Shown: one piece after another, positions 17,305-25,233 of the stretch | Layout of the letters: every line of letters starts with the position of its first letter | Position numbering within the stretch: the stretch's first letter is position 1 | Assembly (NCBI RefSeq): GCF_019799905.1 | Contig: NZ_JABGCI010000001.1 | Span: 186,001-250,000 of the forward strand | Reading direction: 5' to 3' | Source of the DNA: Trujillonella endophytica | Lineage (GTDB): Bacteria > Actinomycetota > Actinomycetes > Mycobacteriales > Geodermatophilaceae | Length of the DNA: 64,000 nucleotides | Notes under the pieces: model-generated | Told to the model about the DNA's origin: nothing | The model's input: only the letters and a program-made list of their open reading frames with translations | The model's database searches: none | Translations under genes and position numbers: made by a program

Positions 17305-18159
17305 GTGACCAGCGAGTTCGTCGTGCACCGGCCGCCCGCGCCGCTGCGCGGGCTGGTCGCCGAGGCCGTCGGCTACGCCCAGGACGGTCTCGAGCCCGGT
17401 GTCCACCGAGGGCTCCCCTCCCCCACCCTGACGCTGATCGTCACCCTCGACGACCCACTGGAGATCGCCGCCCACCCCGACCCCGCGCAGGCGCCCGGCC
17501 GCTACGAGGCGATGGTCGGCGGCCTGCACACCAGCGCGGCGCTCATCGCCCACCCGGGCCGGCAGGCGGGGCTCCAGCTGTCCCTCACGCCGCTGGGCGC
17601 CCGCCGGCTGCTGGGGTTGCCCGCCGGCGCGCTGGCGTCGCTGGACTGCCCGCTCGACGCGGTCCTGGGGCCGGTGGCGAGGGAGCTCGTCGACCGGGTG
17701 CGCGAGGCCCCCGACTGGCCGGCCCGCTTCGCCGCCGCCGACGCCGTGCTGGGCCGGGTCGCCGTGCCCCGGCCGGACCCGGCAGCCGAGGTCGCCGAGG
17801 CCTGGCGGCTGACGCTGGCCTCGAGCGGGCGGCTGCGGGTCGCCGAGCTGGCCCGGCGGGTGGGCTGGTCGGAGCGGCACCTCACGGGCAGGTTCCGCGC
17901 CGAGACGGGACTCGGGCCGAAGGAGGCGGCGCGCGTGGTCCGGTTCGACCGCGCCCGCCGCGCCCTCTCCACCCGGGTGGCGGCCGGCGGTGCACCGGAC
18001 CTGGCCGGGCTGGCCGCGGCGACGGGCTTCGCCGACCAGTCCCACCTCACCCGGGACTGGCGGGCGTTCGCCGGGCTGTCGCCCCTGCGCTGGCTCGAGG
18101 CCGAGTTCGGAATCGTCCAAGACCGGTGGGCACCGGGCCCGGCAGGCTCGGGGACATGA
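17305..18159 (+). CDS. AraC-family transcriptional regulator
   Basis: 284 residues. The N-terminal 170 residues resemble the sensor part of AraC proteins with a DUF6597-like start. The C-terminal HTH pair comprises LRVAELARRVGWSERHLTGRF (split at 205-225) and GLAAATGFADQSHLTRDWR with the closing G-SPLRW motif near 265. The GTG at 17305 is the likely start. It overlaps the VOC gene by ATGA and lies in an operon of three coupled genes, so it may regulate its own small cluster. Confidence 0.87.
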   Translation: MTSEFVVHRPPAPLRGLVAEAVGYAQDGLEPGVHRGLPSPTLTLIVTLDDPLEIAAHPDPAQAPGRYEAMVGGLHTSAALIAHPGRQAGLQLSLTPLGARRLLGLPAGALASLDCPLDAVLGPVARELVDRVREAPDWPARFAAADAVLGRVAVPRPDPAAEVAEAWRLTLASSGRLRVAELARRVGWSERHLTGRFRAETGLGPKEAARVVRFDRARRALSTRVAAGGAPDLAGLAAATGFADQSHLTRDWRAFAGLSPLRWLEAEFGIVQDRWAPGPAGSGT

Positions 18160-18560
18160 CGATCCAGCAGCAGACCGCCCCCGCGCCCACCGTCTGGCCC
18201 GCGTTCCGGGCCGCAGACGCCCCCGCCCTCATCCGCTGGCTGGTCGACGTGCTCGGCTTCGAGGAGTCCCTCGTGGTCCGCGACGGCGACCTGGTGGTCC
18301 ACGCCGAGCTGGCCTGGCCGCCCGGCGGCGGCGTGATGCTCGGCTCGGTCCGCGACGACGGCGACTGGCACGCGCAGACCGCCGGCGCCTACGTCGTCAC
18401 CGACGACGTCGAGGGCGTGTGGGCGCGGGTGCGGGCAGCCGGCGCCGACGTCCTGCGGCCGCTGCAGTCGCCGCCCCACGGCGGGCAGGAGTTCTCCGTG
18501 CGCGACCCGGAGGGCAACAGCTGGAGCATCGGCAGCTACCGCGGAGCACCCCGGACGTGA
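18156..18560 (+). CDS. VOC-family (glyoxalase/bleomycin-resistance fold) protein
   Basis: 134 residues of the vicinal-oxygen-chelate fold: VWPAFRAADAPALIRWLVD at the start, GAYVVTDDVEGVWARV, and the closing EFSVRDPEGNSWSIGSY. Such proteins bind metal and act on or sequester small molecules. The ATG overlaps the regulator stop (ATGA), and its own stop overlaps the YjbR gene (GTGA), so the three are translated together. No substrate can be assigned. Confidence 0.85.
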   Translation: MTIQQQTAPAPTVWPAFRAADAPALIRWLVDVLGFEESLVVRDGDLVVHAELAWPPGGGVMLGSVRDDGDWHAQTAGAYVVTDDVEGVWARVRAAGADVLRPLQSPPHGGQEFSVRDPEGNSWSIGSYRGAPRT

Positions 18561-18901
18561 CCCCCGACGACGTCCGCGCGATGGCCCTGGCCCTGCCCGA
18601 GGTGATCGAGGTCGACCACCACGGCAGGCGGGCCTTCCGGCTGACGCCGGGCGGGCAGCTCGCCACCCAGTGGAGCGAGACGGAGCTGAACGTGCTCCTC
18701 GACGAGTCCGCCGCCCGTGCGGCCGAGGGCGGGCCGTGCAGCCTCCTGTGGTGGGGGAAGAGCCTGTCCGGCGTCCACGTGGACCTGACCGCGGCTCCCG
18801 AGGAGCTCGTCGCCGACCTGCTGGAGGAGGCCTGGGCGCGCCGCGCGCCGGCCCGGCTGCTGCGCGAGCGGGGGACGCAGGCCGGCCCGCCTGGGGCATA
18901 G
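18557..18901 (+). CDS. MmcQ/YjbR-family DNA-binding-like protein
   Basis: 114 residues. MALALPEVIEVDHHGRRAFR at the start and LLDESAARAAEGG, WWGKSLSGVHVDL later match the MmcQ/YjbR fold, a small domain of unclear function often found beside VOC and AraC genes. The GTG start overlaps the VOC stop. The stop codon is built into the arm of the following hairpin. Confidence 0.8.
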   Translation: MTPDDVRAMALALPEVIEVDHHGRRAFRLTPGGQLATQWSETELNVLLDESAARAAEGGPCSLLWWGKSLSGVHVDLTAAPEELVADLLEEAWARRAPARLLRERGTQAGPPGA

Positions 18902-18958
18902 GAGGCGAACCCCACGTCCCGGGCGTCGGGACGTGGGCCGAGCTCCCGATGCCTCCTA
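18899..18958. terminator. Two-tier hairpin terminator containing both stop codons
   Basis: Inner stem CCCACGTCCC / GGGACGTGGG (10 bp, 7-base loop) and outer arms TAGGAGGC / GCCTCCTA. The outer arms contain the TAG stops of the convergent YjbR and diguanylate cyclase genes. Serves both strands. Confidence 0.85.
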
Positions 18959-20578
18959 GCGGCCGGCGAGCACCGGCACGGCGCGTCCCCGGTGCTTGGC
19001 GCGGTACATCGCCTGGTCGGCGTCCCGGATGAGAGAGAGGGCGTCGCCCCCGGACCGGCCACAGGCCACTCCCACGCTGGCGCTGAGCGGGACCGTCCCC
19101 TGCGGCAGGGTGGCCGGCTCCGCGAGCGCCGTCCGGATCCGGTCGGCGAGCGCCAGCGCCGTCTCCTCGGCGGCGTGGCCCCGGCTCACCACGAGGAACT
19201 CGTCGCCGCCGATCCGGCCGACGACGTCGTCGGGCCGCACCGCCTCGGTCAGCCGAGCGGCGGTCAACCGCAGCAGCTCGTCCCCGACGTCGTGGCCGTG
19301 GACGTCGTTGATCGGCTTGAACCCGTCCAGGTCGACGAAGACCACCGCGGTGAGCGTCTCGCCGGACTCGGCCAGTGCCTCGTCGAGCGCGGTGGCCACC
19401 GCGCCGCGGTTGGCGACGCCCGTCAGCGGATCGGTCGTGGCGCGCACGGTGAGCTCCTCGCGCAGCCGCACCTGGGCCGAGACGTCGGCCAGGGACAGCA
19501 GCGCGCCGGGGGTGCCCTCCCGGTCGCCGAGGGCGATGACCCCCACCGCGCAGGTGCGCGTCCCGCCGGCCGGCGACTCGACGCAGACCTCCAGCTCGCC
19601 GTCCCGGCCCTCCTCGATGGCGGCGGTGAGCGCGGCGGCCAGCGCGGCACGGTCGGCGTCCCGCACCACGGCCTCCAGCGCGGCGAGCCGGTCGCCGTCC
19701 GGCCGTCCGACGAGGGCGTCGAACCGGGGGTTGGCGAAGACGACGGAGCGGTCGGCGGTCAGCTGGACGATGGCCAGCGGGAGGGACTCGGCGACCCGGC
19801 GCAGCAGCCGCTCCTGCTGGCGCAGCGCCTCGTGGGCGGCCATCTCGTCGGAGATGTCGTTCATCGTCGTGACGACGACGGCGTCCGCCGGGTCGTCGGC
19901 CGGCAGGTACTGGTTCTCCAGCTCCAGCCACGCCCACGTGCCGTCGGCCCGCCGGTGCCGCAGCCGGACGCGCTGGGTGCTCTGCGTGGACAGCAGCTCC
20001 AGCCAGTTGCCGATCGCCCGCTCCTGGTCGTCGGGGTGGACGAACTCCGACGAGCGCTGACCGACCATCTGCTCGGCGGTCCAGCCCAGCATGCGGGTGG
20101 TCCGCTCGTCGACGGCGGTGATCACCGCGAGGCCGCTCTTGCGCACGACCGCGGTCCGCGGTGTCCGGGAGACCGAGGCCCACGCGGGGGCGGTCGAGAC
20201 GTCCTCGACCGCCGAGCTATCGAGGACGTCCAGCGCCCCCAGGAGGACGCCGTGCTCGGGGCGCAGGTCGATGAAGGTGAGCGCCAGCGCCTGCCCCGGG
20301 TCCTTGCGGCTGTGCACGGTGGCGAAGCCGGTACCGGTCGCCAGGGCGCGCTCCCAGGCCGCGACGACGGTCAGGCTGTCGGCGGGGGTGACGAGGTCGA
20401 GCATCGTCGCCCGGTCCGGCGGCACGGGGAGCACCCGGTCGGCGGTCACCGGCACCGAGGCGGGCATGGGGACCAGGACGCCGTCGGAGGCGGCCGCGGT
20501 GAGGACGGCGTGCGGCAGGCGCAGCAGCGAGGCGAGGACGGCCTCGTTGCCGCCGGTGGACGAGTGGTCACTGGTCAC
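18956..20578 (-). CDS. PAS-GGDEF diguanylate cyclase
   Basis: 540 residues, predicted to make c-di-GMP. Two PAS-like regions lie at about 115-245 ([33 protein letters not shown]) and 255-375 ([17 protein letters not shown]). The GGDEF domain occupies 380-535, with [29 protein letters not shown] and [11 protein letters not shown]. The inhibitory I-site RxxD is present as RPDD five residues before GGDEF. No membrane helices, so cytosolic. The GTG start has a close GGGAGG. It converges with the AraC cluster and is divergent from pgm. Confidence 0.88.
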   Translation of the reverse strand: MTSDHSSTGGNEAVLASLLRLPHAVLTAAASDGVLVPMPASVPVTADRVLPVPPDRATMLDLVTPADSLTVVAAWERALATGTGFATVHSRKDPGQALALTFIDLRPEHGVLLGALDVLDSSAVEDVSTAPAWASVSRTPRTAVVRKSGLAVITAVDERTTRMLGWTAEQMVGQRSSEFVHPDDQERAIGNWLELLSTQSTQRVRLRHRRADGTWAWLELENQYLPADDPADAVVVTTMNDISDEMAAHEALRQQERLLRRVAESLPLAIVQLTADRSVVFANPRFDALVGRPDGDRLAALEAVVRDADRAALAAALTAAIEEGRDGELEVCVESPAGGTRTCAVGVIALGDREGTPGALLSLADVSAQVRLREELTVRATTDPLTGVANRGAVATALDEALAESGETLTAVVFVDLDGFKPINDVHGHDVGDELLRLTAARLTEAVRPDDVVGRIGGDEFLVVSRGHAAEETALALADRIRTALAEPATLPQGTVPLSASVGVACGRSGGDALSLIRDADQAMYRAKHRGRAVPVLAGR

Positions 20579-20710
20579 CCCCTCCCATCGGGTCCCGCGG
20601 GCGCCGGGCTGAACGCATGCCGGGCCCGCTCCCCCGTGCGGGTGAGCCGGAGGGCACGCGTCCCCAGGCGCCGGTCGCGCACCGGCCGGGCGGGGGGCGA
20701 GGATCGGGGC

Positions 20711-22345
20711 ATGAGCGACGTCCGTGCCGGTCAGCCCGCCCAGCCCCGCGACCTCGTGGACGTCGCGTCGCTGGTCACCGCCTACTACACGCTCGAGCCG
20801 GACCCGGCGGAGCCGGCGCAGCAGGTGGCGTTCGGGACGTCGGGCCACCGGGGCTCGGCTTTCGACGCCGCCTTCAACGAGCCGCACATCCTCGCCACCA
20901 CCCAGGCCATCTGCGAGTACCGCGCCGGGCAGGGCATCGACGGGCCGCTGTTCCTCGGCCGCGACACCCACGCGCTGTCCGAGCCGGCGTGGGCCAGCGC
21001 GCTGGAGGTGCTCGCCGGCAACGACGTGACCGTCCTGGTCGACGCCGCCGACCGGTACACCCCGACCCCGGCGGTCAGCCACGCGATCCTGCGCGCCAAC
21101 CGGGACCGCACGAGCGGTCTCGCCGACGGCGTCGTCGTCACCCCGTCGCACAACCCGCCCCGCGACGGCGGCTTCAAGTACAACCCGCCCCACGGCGGCC
21201 CTGCCGACACCGACGCCACCGGCTGGATCGCGCGCCGCGCCAACGAGCTGCTGCGCGCCGGGCTCGAGGGCGTGCGGCGGATCCCGTTCGCCCGCGCGCG
21301 GGCCGCGGCCGGTGCCCACGACTTCCTCGGCACCTACGTGGCCGACCTGCCGCAGGTGCTCGACCTGGACGCCGTCCGGGACGCGGGCGTGCGCATCGGC
21401 GCCGACCCCCTCGGTGGAGCCAGCGTCGACTACTGGGGCGCCATCGCCGAGCGGCACCGGCTCGACCTGACCGTCGTCAACCCGCTGGTCGACCCGACCT
21501 GGCGGTTCATGACCCTGGACTGGGACGGGAAGATCCGCATGGACTGCTCGTCCCCGTCCGCCATGGCGTCGCTGATCGACAAGCGCGGCGACTTCGCGAT
21601 CGCCACCGGCAACGACGCCGACGCCGACCGGCACGGCATCGTCACCCCCGACGGCGGCCTGATGAACCCCAACCACTTCCTCGCCGTCGCCATCTCCTAC
21701 CTGTTCGCCCACCGCCCGGAGTGGGGCGCGGGCGTGGCGGTCGGCAAGACGCTGGTGTCCTCGTCGCTGGTCGACCGCGTCGTCGCCGGCCTCGGCCGGC
21801 GGCTGCTGGAGGTCCCGGTCGGCTTCAAGTGGTTCGTGCCCGGGCTGCTCGACGGGTCGGTCGGGTTCGGCGGGGAGGAGTCGGCCGGGGCGTCGTTCCT
21901 GCGCCGGGACGGCGGCGTGTGGACGACGGACAAGGACGGCATCCTCCTGGCGCTGCTGGCGAGCGAGATCCAGGCCGTGACGGGCCGGTCACCCTCGCAG
22001 CTGCACGGTGAGCTCACCGCGCGGTACGGCGAGTCGGCGTACGCGCGGGTGGACGCCCCGGCGACCCGGGAGCAGAAGGCGGCGCTCGGGAAGCTGTCGC
22101 CGGAGGCGGTGACGGCGACCGAGCTGGCCGGTGAGCCGATCGTGGCCAAGCTGACGCGCGCCCCGGGCAACGACGCCCCGATCGGGGGCCTGAAGGTGGT
22201 CACGGAGAACGCCTGGTTCGCCGCCCGCCCCTCGGGGACCGAGGACGTCTACAAGGTCTACGCGGAGTCCTTCGCCGGCCCCGGCCACCTGGCGCAGGTG
22301 CAGCAGGAGGCACGCGAGGTGGTGACCGCGGCGCTCGGCGGCTGA
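20711..22345 (+). CDS. pgm: Phosphoglucomutase (alpha-D-glucose type)
   Basis: Interconverts glucose-1-phosphate and glucose-6-phosphate, linking glycogen/trehalose and wall sugar supply to glycolysis. 544 residues. The catalytic phosphoserine loop is [14 protein letters not shown] (about residue 145), the metal loop is [10 protein letters not shown] (about 305), the sugar-binding loop is [12 protein letters not shown] (about 385) and the phosphate-binding C-terminal motif is [13 protein letters not shown] (about 510). The ATG at 20711 is assigned by family length. Single gene, no operon. Confidence 0.95.
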   Translation: MSDVRAGQPAQPRDLVDVASLVTAYYTLEPDPAEPAQQVAFGTSGHRGSAFDAAFNEPHILATTQAICEYRAGQGIDGPLFLGRDTHALSEPAWASALEVLAGNDVTVLVDAADRYTPTPAVSHAILRANRDRTSGLADGVVVTPSHNPPRDGGFKYNPPHGGPADTDATGWIARRANELLRAGLEGVRRIPFARARAAAGAHDFLGTYVADLPQVLDLDAVRDAGVRIGADPLGGASVDYWGAIAERHRLDLTVVNPLVDPTWRFMTLDWDGKIRMDCSSPSAMASLIDKRGDFAIATGNDADADRHGIVTPDGGLMNPNHFLAVAISYLFAHRPEWGAGVAVGKTLVSSSLVDRVVAGLGRRLLEVPVGFKWFVPGLLDGSVGFGGEESAGASFLRRDGGVWTTDKDGILLALLASEIQAVTGRSPSQLHGELTARYGESAYARVDAPATREQKAALGKLSPEAVTATELAGEPIVAKLTRAPGNDAPIGGLKVVTENAWFAARPSGTEDVYKVYAESFAGPGHLAQVQQEAREVVTAALGG

Positions 22346-22420
22346 GACGCCGGCCCGCGACGGCCCCGGTCCCTCACCCGGCCAGCTGGAAGCGCGGACT
22401 GAACCGTCCGGAGCGGTCGC

Positions 22421-23320
22421 TCAGCGTGTGCGCTGCTTGTCCTCGTACATCGCGTCGTCGGCCTCGCGGACCACCTGCTCGCAGGCGACGTCGGGGTCCG
22501 CGCCGGGGCGCACGGTGCCGATGCCGACGCTCATCCCCACCGTGATGGACGTGCCGTCGAGTTCCAGGGGGTCGTCGAGGGTCGTACGCAGCCGCTCGGC
22601 GAGCACCTCGGCGTCGGCCCGCTCGGTGTTCTCGCAGACGATGCTGAACTCGTCGCCCCCCAGACGCGCGGCGGTGTCGCTGGCCCGCAGCACCGAGGTG
22701 AGCCGCTCGGCCACGGCCACCAGCACGGCGTCCCCCATCGGGTGCCCGTACCGGTCGTTGATGGCCTTGAACCCGTCGAGGTCGACCACGAGCACGCAGG
22801 TCGGCGTGCCCTCCCGGTGCCCCCGCTCCAGCGCGTGCCGCAGCCGGTCGCCGAAGAGGATCCGGTTGGGCAGGCCGGTCAGCGCGTCGTGCAGCGACCG
22901 GTGCACGAGCTGGGCCTCCAGCGCCTTGCGATCGGTGATGTCCTCCACCACCAGGACCAGGTGCGTGGGCAGGCCGGGCTGCTCGGCGACCCGGGTGACG
23001 GTGACCTGGACCGGCACCGTCGTCCCGTCGCCGTGCAGCAGCCCGCCCTCCACCCGCGACACCCGGCCGGGCACGGCGTACACCGCCGTGCACGCGTCCC
23101 GGATGCCGGGCAGCTGCTCGGGGTCGGTCAGGTCGTACAGCGAGGTCCCCGCCAGCTCGACGGCCGACCGCCCCAGCAGCCGCTCGAGCGCCGGGTTGAC
23201 CTCGATGAGCACGCTGTCCACGCCGCTGATGGCCATGCCGAGCGGCGCGTGCCCGAAGGCGTCCCGCACGCACGGCGGCCGCTCCTCGGCCATCGCCGCG
23301 GTGCCGCTCCGCTCGCCCAC
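22421..23320 (-). CDS. PAS-GGDEF diguanylate cyclase
   Basis: 299 residues. One PAS domain at 20-140 (FGHAPLGMAISGVDS, LLGRSAVELAG, LVLVVEDITDRKALE) and a GGDEF domain at 145-295 (HRSLHDALTGLPNR, VVDLDGFKAINDRYGH, ARLGGDEFSIVCE). The I-site position reads LRASDTAARLGGDEF, so RASD provides an RxxD. The GTG at 23320 follows GGAGGT at ideal spacing. No membrane segment. The upstream gap holds a perfect parS-like site. Confidence 0.88.
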   Translation of the reverse strand: MGERSGTAAMAEERPPCVRDAFGHAPLGMAISGVDSVLIEVNPALERLLGRSAVELAGTSLYDLTDPEQLPGIRDACTAVYAVPGRVSRVEGGLLHGDGTTVPVQVTVTRVAEQPGLPTHLVLVVEDITDRKALEAQLVHRSLHDALTGLPNRILFGDRLRHALERGHREGTPTCVLVVDLDGFKAINDRYGHPMGDAVLVAVAERLTSVLRASDTAARLGGDEFSIVCENTERADAEVLAERLRTTLDDPLELDGTSITVGMSVGIGTVRPGADPDVACEQVVREADDAMYEDKQRTR

Positions 23321-23397
23321 GTCCCACCTCCAGCGCTCATCCTGGACGCCCCCCGTGACAGTCCTGGTCGCACTACGCACGAGTAGTGCCCTGAGCC

Positions 23398-23411
23398 GTT
23401 CCACGTGGAAC
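23398..23411. other. parS-like site 3 (perfect, intergenic)
   Basis: GTTCCACGTGGAAC in the divergent gap between the PAS-GGDEF gene and the HMG-CoA lyase-like gene; the symmetry extends to CGTTCCACGTGGAACG. Confidence 0.7.
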
Positions 23412-23528
23412 GTGATCTCGGCCGTTCCCTGGACGGGGGAGGATGGCGCCGCGCGCCGGGGACCCGGGCCAGGGACAGGGCCCGGGACGGGCCCGGGACC
23501 GGGGTCGCGCCGAGGAGAGGAGAGGCAC

Positions 23529-24500
23529 GTGCACCTCGACGACCGGGACCCCTTCGAGCTGGTGCTGCCGCCCGCGGTCGACATCCGCGAGGTCGGCATG
23601 CGCGACGGGCTGCAGCTGGAGGCGCCGCTCCCGCTGGCCGACAAGCTGGCCATGCTGGAGGCGCTCGTCGCCACCGGCGTCCGGCGGATCGAGGCCACCT
23701 CGTTCGTCTCGCCCCGGGCGGTGCCCGCGCTGGCCGACGCCGACCAGGTCGCCGCGGAGCTCGGCCGGTGGAGCGGCGTGGCCTTCTCCGCGCTCGTCGC
23801 CAACCCGCGGGGCGCCGTGCGCGCCGTGGACGCCGGGATCCCCGACCTCGAGTACGTCGTCTCGGCCACCGACGGCCACAGCCGGGCCAACGCCGGGCGC
23901 AGCACCGCCGAGGCGGTCGCGGCCGTGGGCGGGATCGCCGGCCTCGCGCACGGCGCCGGCGGCACGCTCGAGGTCGTCATCGCGACCGCCTGGGACTGCC
24001 CGTTCGACGGCCGCACCCCGATCGCCCGCACCGTCGACGTCGCCCGGGCCGCGGTGACCGCCGGCGCGGACCGGCTCTGCCTCGGCGACACGATCGGGAC
24101 GACCACCCCGATGCGCGTCGTCCGCCTGCTCGACGCCGTCCGCCGGGTGTGCCCGGGCGTCCCGGTCGGCGTGCACTTCCACGACACCCGGGGCACCGGT
24201 CAGGCCAACGCGCTCGCCGCGGTCCAGGCCGGCGTCACCCAGCTGGACTCCTCGGTGGGCGGCCTGGGCGGCTGCCCGTTCGCCCCCGGCGCCAGCGGCA
24301 ACATCGCCACCGAGGAGCTGGTGTACCTGCTGGAGGAGTCCGAGGTGCACACCGGTCTCGACCTCGACGCCGTGCTCGCCGCCGCGCGCGTCACCGAGCG
24401 CGCCGTCGGGCACGCCCTGCCCAGCTCGCTGTACCGCGCGGGGGGCCGGTCCGTGCCCAGGGTCACGGAGCAGACCGCCGCCGGCGCGGAACGGACGTGA
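23529..24500 (+). CDS. Hydroxymethylglutaryl-CoA lyase family protein
   Basis: 323 residues, TIM-barrel lyase that splits HMG-CoA to acetoacetate and acetyl-CoA (leucine degradation, ketone metabolism). Motifs: DIREVGMRDGLQLE at the active site (about 20), EATSFVSPRAVP, HFHDTRGTGQANA (metal ligands, about 220) and GGLGGCPFAPGASGN with the active-site loop Cys (about 250). The GTG at 23529 follows a GAGGAGAGG ribosome site. A close relative acting on another HMG-like acyl-CoA is possible. It is followed closely by a flavin reductase in the same direction. Confidence 0.88.
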   Translation: MHLDDRDPFELVLPPAVDIREVGMRDGLQLEAPLPLADKLAMLEALVATGVRRIEATSFVSPRAVPALADADQVAAELGRWSGVAFSALVANPRGAVRAVDAGIPDLEYVVSATDGHSRANAGRSTAEAVAAVGGIAGLAHGAGGTLEVVIATAWDCPFDGRTPIARTVDVARAAVTAGADRLCLGDTIGTTTPMRVVRLLDAVRRVCPGVPVGVHFHDTRGTGQANALAAVQAGVTQLDSSVGGLGGCPFAPGASGNIATEELVYLLEESEVHTGLDLDAVLAAARVTERAVGHALPSSLYRAGGRSVPRVTEQTAAGAERT

Positions 24501-24513
24501 TGGACTCGGGGTC

Positions 24514-25044
24514 GTGAGCTCGCCCCTCCCCTCCCGCGACGGTCCCGTCGAGGTGGTGGACCAGCGCCTCATGCGCGACGTCATGGGGTCCTTCGCGACC
24601 GGCGTCACCGTGGTCACCGCGGCGACGGCCGACGGGCCGGTCGGCTTCACCTGCCAGTCGTTCAGCTCGCTGTCGCTGGACCCGCCGCTGGTCGTCTTCG
24701 CCCCGGCCCGCTCGTCGAACACCTGGCCGCGGCTCCGCGAACTCGGCCGGTTCTGCATCAACGTGCTGGCCGAGGACCAGACGGCGCTGTCGGCGACCTT
24801 CGCCGCCCGCGCGGCGGACCGCTTCGCCGGCGTGGGCTGGCAGCCCAGCCGGCAGGGGCAGCCGGTGCTCGACGGCGTCGTCGCCTGGATCGACTGCGCG
24901 CTGTGGGCCGAGTACGACGGCGGGGACCACACCCTCGTCGCCGCGCGGGTGCTGGACCTCGGCGCCGATCCCGGACGGCGCCCGCTGCTGTTCCACCGCG
25001 GCGGGTACGGACTGCTCGACGACGGGGTCCGCCCCGCGGGCTGA
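24514..25044 (+). CDS. Flavin reductase-like FMN-binding protein
   Basis: 176 residues of the DIM6/NTAB/HpaC type: MGSFATGVTVVTAA, GFTCQSFSSLSLDPPLVVF, FCINVLAEDQ and the H-RGGYG C-terminal region. These proteins supply reduced flavin to a two-component monooxygenase or reduce flavins generally. The GTG start lies 14 bp behind the lyase gene, so co-transcription is likely, but no monooxygenase is adjacent. Confidence 0.86.
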   Translation: MSSPLPSRDGPVEVVDQRLMRDVMGSFATGVTVVTAATADGPVGFTCQSFSSLSLDPPLVVFAPARSSNTWPRLRELGRFCINVLAEDQTALSATFAARAADRFAGVGWQPSRQGQPVLDGVVAWIDCALWAEYDGGDHTLVAARVLDLGADPGRRPLLFHRGGYGLLDDGVRPAG

Positions 25045-25061
25045 CCGCCATGCCGCGCCGC

Positions 25062-25113
25062 GACCCTGCGGGCGGATCCCGGACCTCGCGGGTGGGATCC
25101 CGCCCGCAGGGTC
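25062..25113. terminator. Long hairpin terminator between convergent genes
   Basis: Arms GACCCTGCGGGCGGATCCC and GGGATCCCGCCCGCAGGGTC pair over about 19 bp with a single bulged base and a 13-base loop. Confidence 0.8.
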
Positions 25114-25197
25114 CTGAACTCGCCGGCAGAGTGGGGAGATCCGCGGTCGGGGGCGGCCTCCGGTGGCCCGGCCACTGCGGTGCGCGCAGAGGGTGGC

Positions 25198-25233
25198 GGC
25201 TCAGCCCAGGCGGACGGCTCAGCCCAGGCGGAC
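25198..25233 (-). repeat. Tandem 18-bp duplication across a stop codon
   Basis: GGCTCAGCCCAGGCGGAC occurs twice in a row. Read on the minus strand it repeats the last codons and stop of the phosphatase gene (AVRLG-stop, then AVRLG-stop again). Confidence 0.85.

Noticed and set aside
18776..18787. GTCCACGTGGAC palindrome as another parS site
   Set aside because: The core matches but the outer bases (GTCC instead of GTTCC) do not fit the other sites; it reads as ordinary codons (VHVD) in the YjbR gene.
22346..22420. Terminator between pgm and the convergent PAS-GGDEF gene
   Set aside because: Only a weak GGCC pairing is visible, unlike the perfect stems at other convergent junctions.
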